Below are positions 49,859 through 58,882 of a stretch of DNA of 64,000 bases, in pieces. Position 1 is the stretch's first letter. The number at the start of each line of letters is the position of its first letter. The DNA comes from Gemmatimonadota bacterium (GTDB taxonomy: Bacteria; Gemmatimonadota; Gemmatimonadetes; Gemmatimonadales; GWC2-71-9). Where the stretch lies: assembly GCA_029262195.1 (NCBI GenBank), contig JAJCZX010000024.1, positions 127,323-191,322 of the forward strand, written 5' to 3'. A program made the position numbers and the translations under genes. The notes under the pieces are model-generated. The model was not told the origin of the DNA. It saw only the letters and a list, made by a program, of their open reading frames with translations, and searched no databases.

Positions 49859-49876
49859 ATAAAATCTCGATAGATT
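49849..49876 (+). promoter_or_regulatory. Candidate promoter of the rimP-nusA-infB operon
   Basis: TTGACC at 49849-49854 and TAGATT at 49871-49876, spacer 16 nt. The predicted start (about 49883) is only a few bases before the terminator hairpin at 49889. Confidence 0.45.
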
Positions 49877-49888
49877 TAACCTCTGCGA

Positions 49889-49921
49889 GTGCGGGCGAAG
49901 CTTTTGCCCGCGCTTTTTTTT
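49889..49921 (+). terminator. Intrinsic terminator/attenuator immediately before rimP
   Basis: GTGCGGGC pairs with GCCCGCGC (8 bp, one G-U; the GAAG/CTTTT inside can pair further) and is followed directly by eight T. The rimP ATG is 6 nt after the T-run, so the operon mRNA must read through it. This is the geometry of a transcription attenuator, although it could also simply end pgeF transcription. Confidence 0.8.
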
Positions 49922-49927
49922 GCGACT

Positions 49928-50410
49928 ATGAAAACTGACGATAGCCTTGTTGACGAGGTCGAAGAGCGGGTTCGAAACCTGGGATTTGACCTGATAGATC
50001 TGAAAAGAAAAGGGTCTTCTCGGAGGACCATACTGGAAGTTCGCGTGGACTTGCTTGATTCGGCGTCCGGCGATGGGATTACGGTTGATCATTGTACACA
50101 GGTTAGCCGGATGCTAGAAGAATGGCTTGATGAGGTAGGTTTTCTGGGCGAAAACTACGTTTTAGAAGTTTCGTCTCCGGGCATTGAACGGCCCATAAGG
50201 TGGCTGCGTCATTGGGAAGAAAATGTCGGTCGAGAGGTCAAGGTGAAATTGGCCGGCCGGGGCCGGTTAGTGGCAGAGATTGTTGCCGTCGAAGATGGAC
50301 AGTTGGTGTTGAGGGTTAAGCAGAAAAAATCAGGCGAATCGGAGGATCTTACGGTCCCGGTAACCGATGCGCTGGATGCCAGGTTGGCAGTGGATTGGAA
50401 CAACATATGA
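49928..50410 (+). CDS. rimP: Ribosome maturation factor RimP
   Basis: RimP helps 30S subunit assembly. The 160-residue protein has VRNLGFDLIDLKRKG, LEVRVDLLDSASGDGITVDHCTQVSRMLEEWLDE and YVLEVSSPGIERPIR, the last being the most conserved block of the family. A frame from GTG 49889 would start within the terminator hairpin, so ATG 49928 is chosen, though no ribosome binding site fits between the U-run and the ATG. It heads the operon rimP-nusA-infB. Confidence 0.94.
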   Translation: MKTDDSLVDEVEERVRNLGFDLIDLKRKGSSRRTILEVRVDLLDSASGDGITVDHCTQVSRMLEEWLDEVGFLGENYVLEVSSPGIERPIRWLRHWEENVGREVKVKLAGRGRLVAEIVAVEDGQLVLRVKQKKSGESEDLTVPVTDALDARLAVDWNNI

Positions 50411-50441
50411 GCGCTACGGCGAAAACGAGAAAGGTGAGCAG

Positions 50442-51785
50442 ATGACTCCTGCAGACGTGTTGAATGCGTTGCGCCAATTAGCGGATCTTAAGAACCTTGA
50501 GCGGCATGAATTGACTGAGTTGCTGCGCGACGGAATCTATGCGGCTCTCGCCAGGGAAAAGGGGCCGACTGTTGATGCCGAGATCGAAATAAATGAAGCT
50601 GACGGAATCCTCCGGGTCACTGTATTGAAAACGGTGGTCGAGGAAGTAGAGGACGCCGTGTGTCAGATTTCCGTTGAAGAAGCTAAGTGGGAAGATGAAG
50701 AGTTCGAAGTCGGCGACGTGCTTGAGGAAGAAGTCCCCTTCGAATCGCTCGGCCGAAACGCTGTGCTTGCAGCCAAACAAAAAATCGTTCAGCGCGTTCG
50801 CGAAGGTGAACGTTCGCGGATTCGCGAGGAATTCGAAGAGAAGGTTGGTGCTCTGGTAACAGGGGAGGTCCAACAAATCGAACGCGGTCGTCTTGTGATC
50901 ATGCTACCCAGGTTCAGGGAAGCAGAGGCTTTAATTCCGTTTCGCGATCAGAATCGCCGGGAACATTTCCATCAGGGCGACCCGATCAGGGCGGTACTGC
51001 GACGCCTGGAAGAAACTCCTAAAGGTCCGCGATTGATCCTCTCCCGCGCTGATGCTTCGTTCGTTACCGCTTTATTCCACCTCGAAGTGCCGGAAATTGC
51101 TCAGGGAATAGTCGAGATCAAATGTGCCGCCCGTGATGTCGGCAGCCGTACCAAGATTTCAGTCGCAACGCGTGATGAATCGGTTGACCCTGTAGGTGCG
51201 TGTGTTGGCCTCAGGGGTAGTCGCGTCCACGCGATCGTGAACGAACTTGGTGGCGAGCGAATAGACATCGTCCCGTGGTCTCCAGATCCCGAGCGGTTTG
51301 CGCGTCTGGCCCTGGCTCCGGCCAAGGTCGCCAAGGTCTTCTCCGACCCCGACACCCAAACGATCCACGCGGTGGTTGATGAGGATCAGTTGAGCCTGGC
51401 CATTGGTCGAAATGGTCAGAACGTGCGACTCGCCTCTGAGTTGACCGGGTGGAAAATCGATTTGTATTCAAGCAGGGAATGGCTGGACCGAGTAGGTGAT
51501 GGCCCGGTGCTCGCGCCTCTGGCTCCTGGCGAGGAGTTGATGGCCGAGGTTTCCCTGAAGGAGTTGTCGGGAATGAACCCTTCGCTGGTCGATAAATTGG
51601 AAGCGGCCGGGTTCGTTACGCTAAAGAGTATTCTAGACCTTGAGGCTGGCGACGTAGCAGCTATTGAGGGGGTCACCGAAGGTGAAGCCAACGAGTTGAT
51701 GGAGTTCCTCGGCGAGATGACTGAAGAAAACGCCGAAGAAGGCCAGCTCCCGGCCTCCGGAGGAGAGACAGTCGAGACGTCGTAA
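50442..51785 (+). CDS. nusA: Transcription termination/antitermination factor NusA
   Basis: NusA binds RNA polymerase and modulates pausing, termination and antitermination. The 447-residue protein has the N-terminal RNAP-binding domain (to ~residue 125), an S1 domain (GEVQQIERGRLVIML), KH1 and KH2 (VGLRGSRVHAIVNELGGERIDIV; LAIGRNGQNVRLASELTGWKIDL), and a C-terminal helix-hairpin-helix region (LEAAGFVTLKSILDLEAGDV). A frame open from 50367 lies inside rimP. ATG 50442 has AAGGTGAG upstream and starts the usual N-terminus. Confidence 0.97.
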   Translation: MTPADVLNALRQLADLKNLERHELTELLRDGIYAALAREKGPTVDAEIEINEADGILRVTVLKTVVEEVEDAVCQISVEEAKWEDEEFEVGDVLEEEVPFESLGRNAVLAAKQKIVQRVREGERSRIREEFEEKVGALVTGEVQQIERGRLVIMLPRFREAEALIPFRDQNRREHFHQGDPIRAVLRRLEETPKGPRLILSRADASFVTALFHLEVPEIAQGIVEIKCAARDVGSRTKISVATRDESVDPVGACVGLRGSRVHAIVNELGGERIDIVPWSPDPERFARLALAPAKVAKVFSDPDTQTIHAVVDEDQLSLAIGRNGQNVRLASELTGWKIDLYSSREWLDRVGDGPVLAPLAPGEELMAEVSLKELSGMNPSLVDKLEAAGFVTLKSILDLEAGDVAAIEGVTEGEANELMEFLGEMTEENAEEGQLPASGGETVETS

Positions 51786-52079
51786 GTGTCAGACGTTCTC
51801 GGTTTGATTGGTTTAGGCGCACGGGCAGGTTCAATCGTGGTAGGCACGTCAGGAGTTCGTGCCGGGTTACGACGAGATGAGTTTGCTGCGGTGGTCCTGG
51901 CCAGCGACGCAAGTAGTCGGACTGAAGAAAAGGTACGACGCCTTGCTGAGGCCAGAGAGGTACGGTTGGTAGACGGCCCGACGGCTGCAGAAATCGGTGC
52001 TCGGTTGGGTAGAGGCACCGTGCAAGCCGTCGGTATAAAAGACGCCAGATTGGCGGCTGGGATCGTCGGCGGGTTTTAA
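51786..52079 (+). CDS. L7Ae/L30e-family RNA-binding protein (YlxQ-like)
   Basis: The 97-residue protein has the L7Ae-type pattern: VLGLIGLGARAGSIVVGTSGVRAGLRRDEFAAVVLASDAS near the start, and GRGTVQAVGIKDARLAAGI at the end. In many bacteria a YlxQ protein of this kind lies between nusA and infB and may bind RNA kink-turns. The usual YlxR partner gene is absent: the GTG start follows the nusA stop directly. A good ribosome binding site is not seen. Confidence 0.85.
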   Translation: MSDVLGLIGLGARAGSIVVGTSGVRAGLRRDEFAAVVLASDASSRTEEKVRRLAEAREVRLVDGPTAAEIGARLGRGTVQAVGIKDARLAAGIVGGF

Positions 52080-52100
52080 TAGTGAGGCAGGAGGTAGCAA

Positions 52101-54761
52101 TTGTCTAAGACGCGGGTCCATGAGCTTGCGGCAGAATTCGGGGTTGAGAGCGAACAGGTGATTACACTGGCCGCGGATATGGATATCCATGTTCGAAGCC
52201 ATATGTCCGCTTTTGACGCTGATCAGGTCGCGCTTGTCCGGGCGCGTTGGGAGCGCGACAAACGCCGTAAACCGGAGGCCGCCACGAAGAAACGGCGCCG
52301 GAAACGTGCCACTGCCGCCGCACCGACTGAACCTGAAGCCGCCGCCGAACCAAAGCGCCCGGTGCGCCGCCGTCGCAAGGCATCCGACGTCGCCGCTGCC
52401 AACGCTGCTACCGCCGAAGAAGAGGCCAAAGAGGCTGAACTCGTTGCAGCCCATGAGGCTCAGATGGCGGAAGAAGCTCAGCGCGCAGAGGAAGAGCGCC
52501 TCGCTGCCGAAGCTGCCCAGGTCGAAGCAGCCAGGAAGGCCGACGAGCTTGAGCAAGCTGCTGAGGTTGAGACTGAAGAGCCGGTCACGGAGGCGGTTGT
52601 CGACGAATCCGAGCCTGCCGAAGCTGATCAGGCTGTACCGGCAACTCCGCCCGCTGAGGCTCCGGCAGGGTTTGTACCGCACCGGGTGCCCCGACCTGTG
52701 AAAAAGGTCGTGCGACCGGTAGCATCGAGCGCCCCACGACCCGTGGCGTCGTCCAATGCTGGTGGCCCCGCCGACAGCAAAGCCGCAGGCAAGGCTGGAG
52801 CACGTGGCAAGCGCGGCAAACGAGGCGGAGTCGACAAAGCCGCGGTGAAGGCCAACATCAACAAGACTCTTGCTTCGCTCAAAACGCCGAAGGGTAAGAA
52901 GGGCAGGTCGCGACGGGACGAAGAGCCGACTTTCAGAGCTCTGGAAGAGCAGCGCCGTGAGGATGAGAAAGAAAGGGAGAAGACTCTAGTAAAGGTCACG
53001 GAGTTCATCACCGTGTCTGAGTTGAGCGAGATCTTAAAAGTCACTCCTACTGACATCGTCACGTTTTGCTTCAAACAAATGGGCATGATGGTAACCGTAA
53101 ACCAGCGCCTGGATTTCGACCAAATCGAATTGGTCGCGGGTGAATTCGGTTACGTGGCTGAAAAAGAAGAAGCTTACGAAGCCGAAGAAACAGTTGAAGA
53201 GGAGATCAAAGAGGAGGAGTTGGAGCCGCGTCCTCCGGTGGTCACCGTCATGGGTCACGTCGACCATGGTAAGACATCAGTCCTCGATTACACACGCAAG
53301 GAAAACGTGATCGCGGGTGAGGCTGGCGGGATCACGCAGCATATCGGTGCGTACCACGTTGAACTGCACGGTCGCGTTGTCACATTCCTCGATACCCCGG
53401 GTCACGAGGCGTTTACCGCCATGCGCGCCCGCGGTGCTCAAAGCACAGATATGGTTGTGCTCGTTATTGCCGCCGATGATCAGGTAATGCCGCAGACCGT
53501 TGAGGCGATTTCGCACGCTCGGACCGCGGGAGTGCCCATCATCGTTGCGATCAACAAAATCGATCTGCCAGCTGCCAATATCGAAAAGGTGAAACAGGAT
53601 CTATTGCAGCATGAGGTCGTGCTCGAAGAATTCGGTGGCGAGGTGTTGTGCTCGCAGGTTTCTGCAAAAACCGGGGATGGCATGGAAGACCTGTATGAAA
53701 AGATCCTGCTCCAGGCCGATTTGCTTGATCTGAAAGCCCCCGTGGAAAGAGCTGCCAAAGGTGTCGTTATTGAGAGCACCCTCGATCCGGGCAAGGGGCC
53801 GCTTGCGACCATTCTTGTTCAGTCCGGGACCCTGAGAAGCGGTGACCATTTCCTTGCTGGAAATCTTTACGGTCGTGCGCGTGCCATGTTGGACGAACGG
53901 GGTAAGAAGGTAGAAAAGGCCGGTCCGTCGGTGCCCGTACAGATTCTGGGGCTCGAAGGTGTACCCCAGGCTGGCGACAGCTTCACTGTCATGGCCAACG
54001 CTCCTGAAGCCAGAGAGCTGGCTCAGAAGAGACAACGGCTCGACAGAGAGGCCTCGCACCGCAGAGCGTCCAGAGGGGTCTCCCTCGAAGACTTCTCCCG
54101 TCAGGTTGAGGCAGGGGAGGTGCAGAGCCTCAAGGTGGTGATCAAGGCTGACGAAGGCGGCCCAGCTGAAGCGCTGGCAGACGCGTTCGCCAAACTGTCA
54201 ACTTCGGAAGTTAGGATTGAGGTCGTGCACCGAGCTGTGGGCGCGGTCAAAGAAAGCGATGTAATTCTGGCTAAAGCCGGTGGAGCCGTCATCATCGCCT
54301 TCCATGTTCGCCCGGATGCTAACGCCAGGGCCGCGGCGGAGAGGGAAAAGGTCGAAATCAAGACCTACAAAGTTATCTACGAGGCAGTTGACGATATCAG
54401 GGCTGCGCTTGAAGGCATGTTGCGGCCTGAAGAACGGGAAGTCGTGCTTGGAGAGGCGGAAGTCCTTCAGATCTTCAAGATATCGGGGACCGGAACCATC
54501 GCGGGTTGCAAGGTCACGCAGGGTATCATCGAACGTGTATCCAAGGTTCGTGTCGTGCGTGAAGGGGTCGAGATATATGAAGGTGAACTGGCCAGCCTCA
54601 AACGGTTCCAGGACGATGCCAAGGAAGTTCGCGAGGGGCTCGAGTGCGGTATGTCAGTTGAGAACTTCAACGATCTGAAGGTTGGCGATGTACTTGAGTC
54701 GTTCACAGTTGAGCAGATCGCACGCACGCTTGAGTCGGTGGGGGCACAGGGAGACTCCTGA
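52101..54761 (+). CDS. infB: Translation initiation factor IF-2
   Basis: IF-2 delivers initiator tRNA to the 30S subunit. The 886-residue protein starts at TTG 52101, with GCAGGAGGT at the right distance. An IF2_N domain (TRVHELAAEFGVES) is followed by a long Ala/Glu/Lys-rich linker (about residues 50-290). The GTPase domain has GHVDHGKTSVLD, DTPGHEAF and NKIDLP, and the beta-barrel and IF-2 C-terminal domains follow. No shorter internal start is proposed. Confidence 0.97.
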   Translation: MSKTRVHELAAEFGVESEQVITLAADMDIHVRSHMSAFDADQVALVRARWERDKRRKPEAATKKRRRKRATAAAPTEPEAAAEPKRPVRRRRKASDVAAANAATAEEEAKEAELVAAHEAQMAEEAQRAEEERLAAEAAQVEAARKADELEQAAEVETEEPVTEAVVDESEPAEADQAVPATPPAEAPAGFVPHRVPRPVKKVVRPVASSAPRPVASSNAGGPADSKAAGKAGARGKRGKRGGVDKAAVKANINKTLASLKTPKGKKGRSRRDEEPTFRALEEQRREDEKEREKTLVKVTEFITVSELSEILKVTPTDIVTFCFKQMGMMVTVNQRLDFDQIELVAGEFGYVAEKEEAYEAEETVEEEIKEEELEPRPPVVTVMGHVDHGKTSVLDYTRKENVIAGEAGGITQHIGAYHVELHGRVVTFLDTPGHEAFTAMRARGAQSTDMVVLVIAADDQVMPQTVEAISHARTAGVPIIVAINKIDLPAANIEKVKQDLLQHEVVLEEFGGEVLCSQVSAKTGDGMEDLYEKILLQADLLDLKAPVERAAKGVVIESTLDPGKGPLATILVQSGTLRSGDHFLAGNLYGRARAMLDERGKKVEKAGPSVPVQILGLEGVPQAGDSFTVMANAPEARELAQKRQRLDREASHRRASRGVSLEDFSRQVEAGEVQSLKVVIKADEGGPAEALADAFAKLSTSEVRIEVVHRAVGAVKESDVILAKAGGAVIIAFHVRPDANARAAAEREKVEIKTYKVIYEAVDDIRAALEGMLRPEEREVVLGEAEVLQIFKISGTGTIAGCKVTQGIIERVSKVRVVREGVEIYEGELASLKRFQDDAKEVREGLECGMSVENFNDLKVGDVLESFTVEQIARTLESVGAQGDS

Positions 54762-54763
54762 CG

Positions 54764-55045
54764 TTGGTAGTCGGTTTGATCACATGGGAGTTGCATGTCG
54801 CCGGCTGCGAATCGCTAAAAGACAAACGCAGGGTTTTGAAGAGCCTGAAAGATCGTTTGCGGGGCAGGTTCAACGTTTCAGTCTCAGAGACCGAACATCA
54901 GGAACTTTGGCAGCGGGCGGAGTTGGCCTGTTGCGTTGTTGCGCCAGATCGACGGCAGGCTCAGAACGTGATCCATTCTATTGACAAGTATGTGTGTGAC
55001 GATGCGCTGGTGCGTGTAGTCAATTCCAGAACAGAATTCCTATGA
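54764..55045 (+). CDS. DUF503 (YlxP-like) protein
   Basis: The 93-residue protein matches DUF503: VVGLITWELHVAGCESLKDKRRVLKSLKDRLRGRFNVSVSET is the family's hallmark start, and ELACCVVAPDRRQAQNVIHSIDKYV continues the fold. It is regularly placed between infB and rbfA, as here; its function is not established. TTG start 2 nt after the infB stop, and the end overlaps rbfA by 4 nt. Confidence 0.9.
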   Translation: MVVGLITWELHVAGCESLKDKRRVLKSLKDRLRGRFNVSVSETEHQELWQRAELACCVVAPDRRQAQNVIHSIDKYVCDDALVRVVNSRTEFL

Positions 55046-55392
55046 AGCGAGCCAATCGTCGGCCGGAGAGAGTGGCCGCGCTCATCAAAGAGACCGTCGC
55101 CGGAGCACTTACGGCAAAGGTGAAAGATCCCCGCGTGGGATTCGTTACCGTTACGTCGGTCTCGGTAACCAACGACGTGTCGATAGCGACGATTTTATTT
55201 AGCGTGATGGGTGGCGAGGACGAAAAGGCCTCTGCCCTGGAAGGGATGGCTAGCGCCCGGGGTTTTCTTCGCACAATGATAGCCAAGAAACTCGACCTCC
55301 GGGTGGCCCCGGAGCTCCGATTCAAGATTGACAGGGGTCTTGAGCACGCTGCCCGCATCGATGAACTCCTTGCCCAAAACGAGGATGGGTGA
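55042..55392 (+). CDS. rbfA: Ribosome-binding factor A
   Basis: RbfA assists late maturation of the 30S subunit and 16S rRNA processing. The 116-residue protein has RPERVAALIKETVAGALTAKVKDPRVGFVTVTSVSVTNDVSIATILFSVMG, LRTMIAKKLDLRVAPELRFKID and RIDELL, all standard for the KH-like fold. It overlaps both neighbours (4 nt with DUF503, 8 nt with truB), consistent with tight co-translation. Confidence 0.96.
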   Translation: MKRANRRPERVAALIKETVAGALTAKVKDPRVGFVTVTSVSVTNDVSIATILFSVMGGEDEKASALEGMASARGFLRTMIAKKLDLRVAPELRFKIDRGLEHAARIDELLAQNEDG

Positions 55393-56254
55393 TCCACTGA
55401 GTAGCGGTTTCGTGTTGATCGACAAACCGATCGGCCCTACTTCCCACGATATGGTGAGTGCTGTGAGGCGGGCCCTCGGGTTAAAGCGCGTTGGGCACAC
55501 AGGGACGCTCGATCCCTTTGCCAGCGGGCTGTTATTGTTGTTCCTCGGGCAAGGAACAAGACTTGTTAGATTCATGGCTCCACTCCACAAAGTCTACACG
55601 GGCACACTCAGGCTGGGGATTGAGACCGACACTCTTGATTCCACCGGAGAGGTCGTTTCCAGGTTTGACGGAGCAGAGTTACCCACGATTGAAACCATGC
55701 AGAAAACTTTCGCTGGATTCATCGGGGAACTGGACCAACTCCCGCCGAACTTCTCTGCAAAAAAGATCGACGGTGTTGCAGCGTACAAAAGAGCCCGGCG
55801 GGGAGAGGATGTGAAATTGTCCGCATCTCAGGTTGTCGTGTATCGACTTGAGGCGATTTCAGTTGATGGACCCGATGTTTCGTTCCTTGCCGAAGTTGGG
55901 CCCGGGACCTATATCCGGTCAATCGCTCGCGACGTGGGGAAAGAATTAGGCCTGGGCGGTCACCTCACGAAACTCAGGCGAACGGCGATCGGTCCATTTG
56001 TCGTTGATGACGCGGTGTCCCCTGAGGGACTGGAAGGTTGTGTGCCCCGACCTCTTGCAGAGGCCCTATCGCATTTGCCAAACATGGCGATCGATCGACA
56101 GCAAAGGGAAGAGATCGGAATGGGCAAGAAAATAGAGGGCGGGAGCCTGTCGTCCGCCGAAGATTCCGTTGCTCTTACGTTTGAAGGGGAGCTAGTGGCT
56201 GTGGCTGAGCCGGTTGACGGCCTCCTGCAACCGCGAGTGGTTGTAGCGTCGTGA
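55385..56254 (+). CDS. truB: tRNA pseudouridine(55) synthase
   Basis: TruB makes pseudouridine 55 in the tRNA T-loop. The 289-residue protein has GFVLIDKPIGPTSHDMV, VGHTGTLDPFASGLLLL with the catalytic Asp, GIETDTLDSTGEV, LPPNFSAKKIDGVAAYKRARRGE and GTYIRSIARDVGKELGLGGHLTKLRRTAIGPF. A frame from 55328 lies in rbfA; ATG 55385 begins the conserved part. Its end overlaps ribF by 4 nt. Confidence 0.96.
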   Translation: MGDPLSSGFVLIDKPIGPTSHDMVSAVRRALGLKRVGHTGTLDPFASGLLLLFLGQGTRLVRFMAPLHKVYTGTLRLGIETDTLDSTGEVVSRFDGAELPTIETMQKTFAGFIGELDQLPPNFSAKKIDGVAAYKRARRGEDVKLSASQVVVYRLEAISVDGPDVSFLAEVGPGTYIRSIARDVGKELGLGGHLTKLRRTAIGPFVVDDAVSPEGLEGCVPRPLAEALSHLPNMAIDRQQREEIGMGKKIEGGSLSSAEDSVALTFEGELVAVAEPVDGLLQPRVVVAS

Positions 56255-57189
56255 ACCCCGTTTCCCCGCTCCCAAAAGACTTCACGGGCACGATTGTCAC
56301 CGTGGGTACATTCGATGGAATCCACCTGGGCCACAGGGAAGTTCTCTCTTATCTCCACGAGAGGGCTGTGGGGAGGGGACTGGCCAGTTTGCTGGTGACT
56401 TTCGAACCGCATCCGCTTGTCGTGGTAAACCCCGCTGCCGCTCCGCAATTGTTGACTGTTGGCGCCGAGCGCAAGGAATATCTGGCTCAATGTGACATCG
56501 ACTACGTGACCTTTCTCGAATTCACACAGGAGCTGTCCAAGCTGACCCCACGGGAATTTGTCAGGATTCTCATTGATCGTTACGCAATGAAGGAACTGGT
56601 TATCGGTTACGATCATGGCCTCGGCAGCGGGCGTTCGGGCGATTCTACTGTACTAAAGGCCCTCGGGCAGGAACTCGGTTTCGACGTTGATGTCGTTGCG
56701 GCGGTGACCGAACATGAAAGACCGGTGTCTTCGACCCTGATTCGAAGGTCCATCGCAGGTGGAGATCTGGTTACCGCCCGAGAGCTTTTGGGGCGGCGGT
56801 ACTCTATTTCAGGGAAGGTCGTGCGCGGGGCCGGAAGAGGAGAGGGGCTGGGGTTCAGGACGGTGAATCTGGCAGTGCCCTCAAGTCATAAACTTTTGCC
56901 TCCTGATGGAGTCTACGCCGTCTGGGTGGAAACCCCGGTCGGTCGAATCGGCGGGATGATGAATCAGGGCGGTCGGCCCACATTCGGAGACAAAGAAAGG
57001 GTTCTCGAGGCCCATTTGTTTGATTTTGACGGAGATTTGTATGGCGCGGAAGTGAAACTGTCGTGGTGCCAGCGGGTACGGGACACCCGGAGATTCGAGT
57101 CCGCCGCTGCACTCAGTGGACAGCTGAGGCAGGATGAAATTGACGCACGTAATGCGTTGACAGAACCCTTTGGTACAACTACTCATTAA
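56251..57189 (+). CDS. ribF: Bifunctional riboflavin kinase/FAD synthetase
   Basis: RibF converts riboflavin to FMN and FAD. The 312-residue protein has an N-terminal nucleotidyltransferase domain (VTVGTFDGIHLGHREVLSYLH, VTFEPHP, GYDHGLGSGRSGD, VSSTLIRRSIAGGD). The C-terminal kinase domain has LGRRYSISGKVVRGAGRGEGLGFRTVNLAVP, GVYAVWVE, MMNQGGRPTFG and AHLFDFDGDLYG. GTG start overlapping truB. It is 25 nt before secD. Confidence 0.96.
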   Translation: MNPVSPLPKDFTGTIVTVGTFDGIHLGHREVLSYLHERAVGRGLASLLVTFEPHPLVVVNPAAAPQLLTVGAERKEYLAQCDIDYVTFLEFTQELSKLTPREFVRILIDRYAMKELVIGYDHGLGSGRSGDSTVLKALGQELGFDVDVVAAVTEHERPVSSTLIRRSIAGGDLVTARELLGRRYSISGKVVRGAGRGEGLGFRTVNLAVPSSHKLLPPDGVYAVWVETPVGRIGGMMNQGGRPTFGDKERVLEAHLFDFDGDLYGAEVKLSWCQRVRDTRRFESAAALSGQLRQDEIDARNALTEPFGTTTH

Positions 57190-57214
57190 AGCTCTGTAAA
57201 ACCAGAAGAAATAT

Positions 57215-58882
57215 ATGTTTTCAACGATTCGTGGACGAGTAATATTCATAGTGGTGCTGGTTGCTATCAGCGCCTTTTCGCTACGCCCGAGAACGGTGAC
57301 GTTCCGCAGTGGTGGCGGGGACACCGCCGTACAGGATGTGGAGACCACGCGCTGGGGTCTTAAGATGGGTCTGGACCTCCAGGGAGGAATGCACCTCGGC
57401 CTTGAAATCGATCAGTCTCAGGGTGCTGTGGCCGATGTTGAAGACGCGATTGACCGGGCCGTGACAGTGATCAGGTCCCGCGTTGACGAGTTCGGTGTCG
57501 GCGAACCTCTGATCCAAAAGGTGGGGACCGAACGCATCGTGGTCGAACTGCCCGGCATTGATGATCCGGCTCGAGCGCGAGAACTGGTAGAACGGTCGGC
57601 GTTTCTTGAATTCCGAATCACGGACATGCAGAACGAATTCCTGAACGTGGTGCCGCAAATTGACGACGCACTGCGCCGCCTCGGCATAGCCGGAGGGGCC
57701 GGTGGTGGAGACGCAACCACCAGCGCGATCGAACAGCTTCTGGGCGCCGATACGAACGCTGCCGCGCAGGATTCGGCGCCTCCGACCGACTCAACAGATT
57801 CTGCGGATGTGCCTGATTTGAGTACGGCTCCGGGAGCGCTGAGTTCGTTGCTGTTTAACGGACAGTTGCCGGGTGAGTTTCTTGTACCGGAGGAGGAGTT
57901 TCCGAGGGCCGATAGCCTTATTAACCTGCCCGAAGTCCGCAGGTTGATTCCACGAGGGAAAGAACTCCGCTGGGGCAAAGAGCCACTGTCTCAGGGCGCA
58001 CGTTCATTTAGACCGCTGTACGCAGTGGAATCACGCCCGATCATTACCGGTGACCAACTTTCTGACGCCAACGCCACACTCGACCAGATGTTCAATCAAT
58101 CAGTGGTGGATTTTGTCCTCACCCGCAGCGGTGGACGTGTCTTCGGTAGAGAAACAGCAAGGCACATTGGCGACTACATGGCGATTATTCTCGACAGCAG
58201 AGTGCAGGGCCAGCCGCCAGTTATCCAGTCTCAGATCCGTCGGCGCGGACAAATTGAGCTCGGCCAATCAACGCTGCAGGAGGCGCAGGATCTGGCTTTG
58301 GTCCTCCGGGCAGGTGCTCTCCCGGCTCCGATCGTGATTGTAGAGGAACGGACCGTTGGTCCTAGTCTCGGTCAGGACTCGATTAACAAAGGACTTACAG
58401 CTGCTGTTATTGGTTTAATCCTCGTTGTCGGTATCATGTCCTTCTACTACCGGACGGCCGGGCTTCTGGCTATTGCCGGGCTAGGCTTTTACGTCTTGTT
58501 TACTCTTGGCGGGCTGGCTGGCTTCGATGCTACGCTAACTCTGCCGGGGTTGGCTGGATTCGTGTTGTCGCTCGGTATCGCGGTTGACGCAAACGTTTTG
58601 ATCTTCGAGCGAATACGGGAGGAGGTGGCTCTGAACAAGTCGCCCAAACTTGCCGTGGACACCGGATTTCAGCGTGCGATGCCGGCTATCGTGGATTCTA
58701 ATATCACTACAGTAATCACGGCCCTGTTTCTCTTCCAGTTTGGCACAGGACCAGTCAAAGGTTTTGCCGTTACGCTGATCGTCGGAATTGTGGCTTCGTT
58801 GGTCACCGCGGTTTTTGTTACTCGAACATTCTTCATGATATGGCTTAACAATCGTTCGGCCACCAAGGAGCTCGCGATCTAA
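57215..58882 (+). CDS. secD: Protein translocase subunit SecD
   Basis: SecD with SecF uses the proton gradient to drive late steps of Sec export. The 555-residue protein has an N-terminal helix, WGLKMGLDLQGGMHLGLEIDQSQ, the P1 periplasmic domain (VDEFGVGEPLIQKVGTERIVVELPGIDDPARARELV), a Ser/Ala-rich low-complexity insert (about residues 160-200), and the membrane core with FVLSLGIAVDANVLIFERIREE. Normal gene order secD-secF; the genes share one base of overlap. Confidence 0.96.
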   Translation: MFSTIRGRVIFIVVLVAISAFSLRPRTVTFRSGGGDTAVQDVETTRWGLKMGLDLQGGMHLGLEIDQSQGAVADVEDAIDRAVTVIRSRVDEFGVGEPLIQKVGTERIVVELPGIDDPARARELVERSAFLEFRITDMQNEFLNVVPQIDDALRRLGIAGGAGGGDATTSAIEQLLGADTNAAAQDSAPPTDSTDSADVPDLSTAPGALSSLLFNGQLPGEFLVPEEEFPRADSLINLPEVRRLIPRGKELRWGKEPLSQGARSFRPLYAVESRPIITGDQLSDANATLDQMFNQSVVDFVLTRSGGRVFGRETARHIGDYMAIILDSRVQGQPPVIQSQIRRRGQIELGQSTLQEAQDLALVLRAGALPAPIVIVEERTVGPSLGQDSINKGLTAAVIGLILVVGIMSFYYRTAGLLAIAGLGFYVLFTLGGLAGFDATLTLPGLAGFVLSLGIAVDANVLIFERIREEVALNKSPKLAVDTGFQRAMPAIVDSNITTVITALFLFQFGTGPVKGFAVTLIVGIVASLVTAVFVTRTFFMIWLNNRSATKELAI

